This document shows positions 63,824-64,000 of a DNA stretch of 64,000 nucleotides, piece by piece. Under the pieces are notes generated by a model, which had not been told where the DNA came from, made no database searches, and saw nothing but the letters and a program-made list of their open reading frames with translations. Within the stretch, counting starts at the first letter, position 1, and every line of letters begins with the position of its first letter. Source of the DNA: Polaromonas sp. (GTDB lineage Bacteria > Pseudomonadota > Gammaproteobacteria > Burkholderiales > Burkholderiaceae_C); contig JAQGNE010000021.1 in the NCBI GenBank assembly GCA_028291985.1, positions 1-64,000 on the forward strand, read 5' to 3'. A program made the position numbers and the translations under genes.

Positions 63824-64000
63824 TCAGCTCAGTGTCATGTCCAGCACACCCTTGCTGGCCTGCCGCGCAGCGAGGCTCTCATACCAGCGCTCCACATGCG
63901 GGCGCGGCTGGCGCGCCTGCGGCAGGTTGAACCAGCGGTGGGCTTCACAGGCCAGTGGAATGTCGGCCATCGTGAAGCGTTCGGCCACCATGAACGTGCG
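63824..64000 (-). CDS. Glutathione S-transferase, C-terminal part (5' end beyond window)
   Basis: The last 58 codons plus stop are inside the window. They read ERFTMADIPLACEAHRWFN followed by PRPHVERWYESLAARQASKGVLD, the typical GST C-terminal helices with the N-capping motif (FTMADI). The thioredoxin-like N-terminal domain lies outside. A role in conjugation or stress is a family expectation only. Confidence 0.88.
   Translation of the reverse strand, partial: RTFMVAERFTMADIPLACEAHRWFNLPQARQPRPHVERWYESLAARQASKGVLDMTLS

Noticed and set aside
1-64000. Prophage, insertion sequence, integron, CRISPR or defence island
   Set aside because: No transposase, integrase, phage structural, Cas or known defence motif was seen in any frame.

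Overview
The window reads as a chromosomal segment of a betaproteobacterium of the Burkholderiales, most likely family Comamonadaceae and closest in feel to Polaromonas. The grounds are high GC and dense, often overlapping operons. Family-level landmarks agree: Bug/TctC and TRAP binding proteins, a pilGHIJ-pilL chemosensory cluster, dusB-fis, pyrR-pyrB-pyrC', and qseE-qseG-qseF behind miaB. A small hairpin repeat (core GCTAT-N7-ATAGC) of a type common in Comamonadaceae is also scattered through it. The organism assignment is inference from content, not from a database match.

Layout. Bases 1-9723 (minus strand) hold a sugar-acid uptake and catabolism operon: a YncE-like propeller (cut by the left edge), TRAP permeases dctM/dctQ, two TRAP binding proteins, one Bug/TctC binding protein, a 2-keto-3-deoxyarabonate-type dehydratase, a rhamnonate-dehydratase-like enolase-superfamily enzyme, a PdxA2-type dehydrogenase and a lactonase-like amidohydrolase. 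A divergent LysR regulator (9902-10840) faces it across a palindromic operator candidate. Bases 10893-15765 (minus) carry miaB followed by a QseE/QseG/QseF envelope-stress type two-component system. Bases 15884-21658 (minus) hold a small exported protein, a CAU tRNA with its own promoter and terminator, an enoyl-CoA hydratase, an M61 peptidase, dsbC and a ubiquinone-type FAD hydroxylase.

Bases 21777-28368 hold a MOSC protein, ychF, a pseudouridine-synthase-like protein that lacks the catalytic Asp, a YqaA-type membrane protein (minus), dusB-fis and purH. hemL and thiD (minus) follow, then a rubredoxin too short for ordinary ORF calling and the twitching-motility chemosensory operon pilG-H-I-J-L (30890-41439), which ends in a 2199-residue CheA-type kinase and a strong hairpin terminator. 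After a convergent photolyase gene comes the operon yqgE-yqgF-pyrR-pyrB-pyrC'-plsC (43303-47971), whose dihydroorotase has lost its metal ligands. An iron-type ABC transporter (fbpC minus, fbpB plus) diverges from a Fur-box-like palindrome near 49078.

The right part (51187-64000) is a more accessory mix: a desaturase, a B12-type radical SAM protein, a creatininase-family hydrolase, an Lrp regulator with two palindromes upstream, a PQQ-type sugar dehydrogenase lipoprotein, a remnant of a cytochrome oxidase subunit, a phosphoglycerate-mutase-like phosphatase, a ribbon-helix-helix protein, a decayed gluconate-2-dehydrogenase locus, glyoxalase I, a threonine-dehydratase-like enzyme with a LysE exporter, a VOC protein, a PhzF-family protein and the 3' end of a glutathione S-transferase gene.

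I found no CRISPR array, insertion sequence, prophage or obvious new defence system. The most unusual signals are the three-receptor sugar-acid operon, the hairpin repeat family that supplies stop codons and internal codons to genes, several enzymes lacking signature residues (pseudouridine synthase, dihydroorotase, the GAFTGA motif of QseF), and visibly decaying dehydrogenase and oxidase genes.
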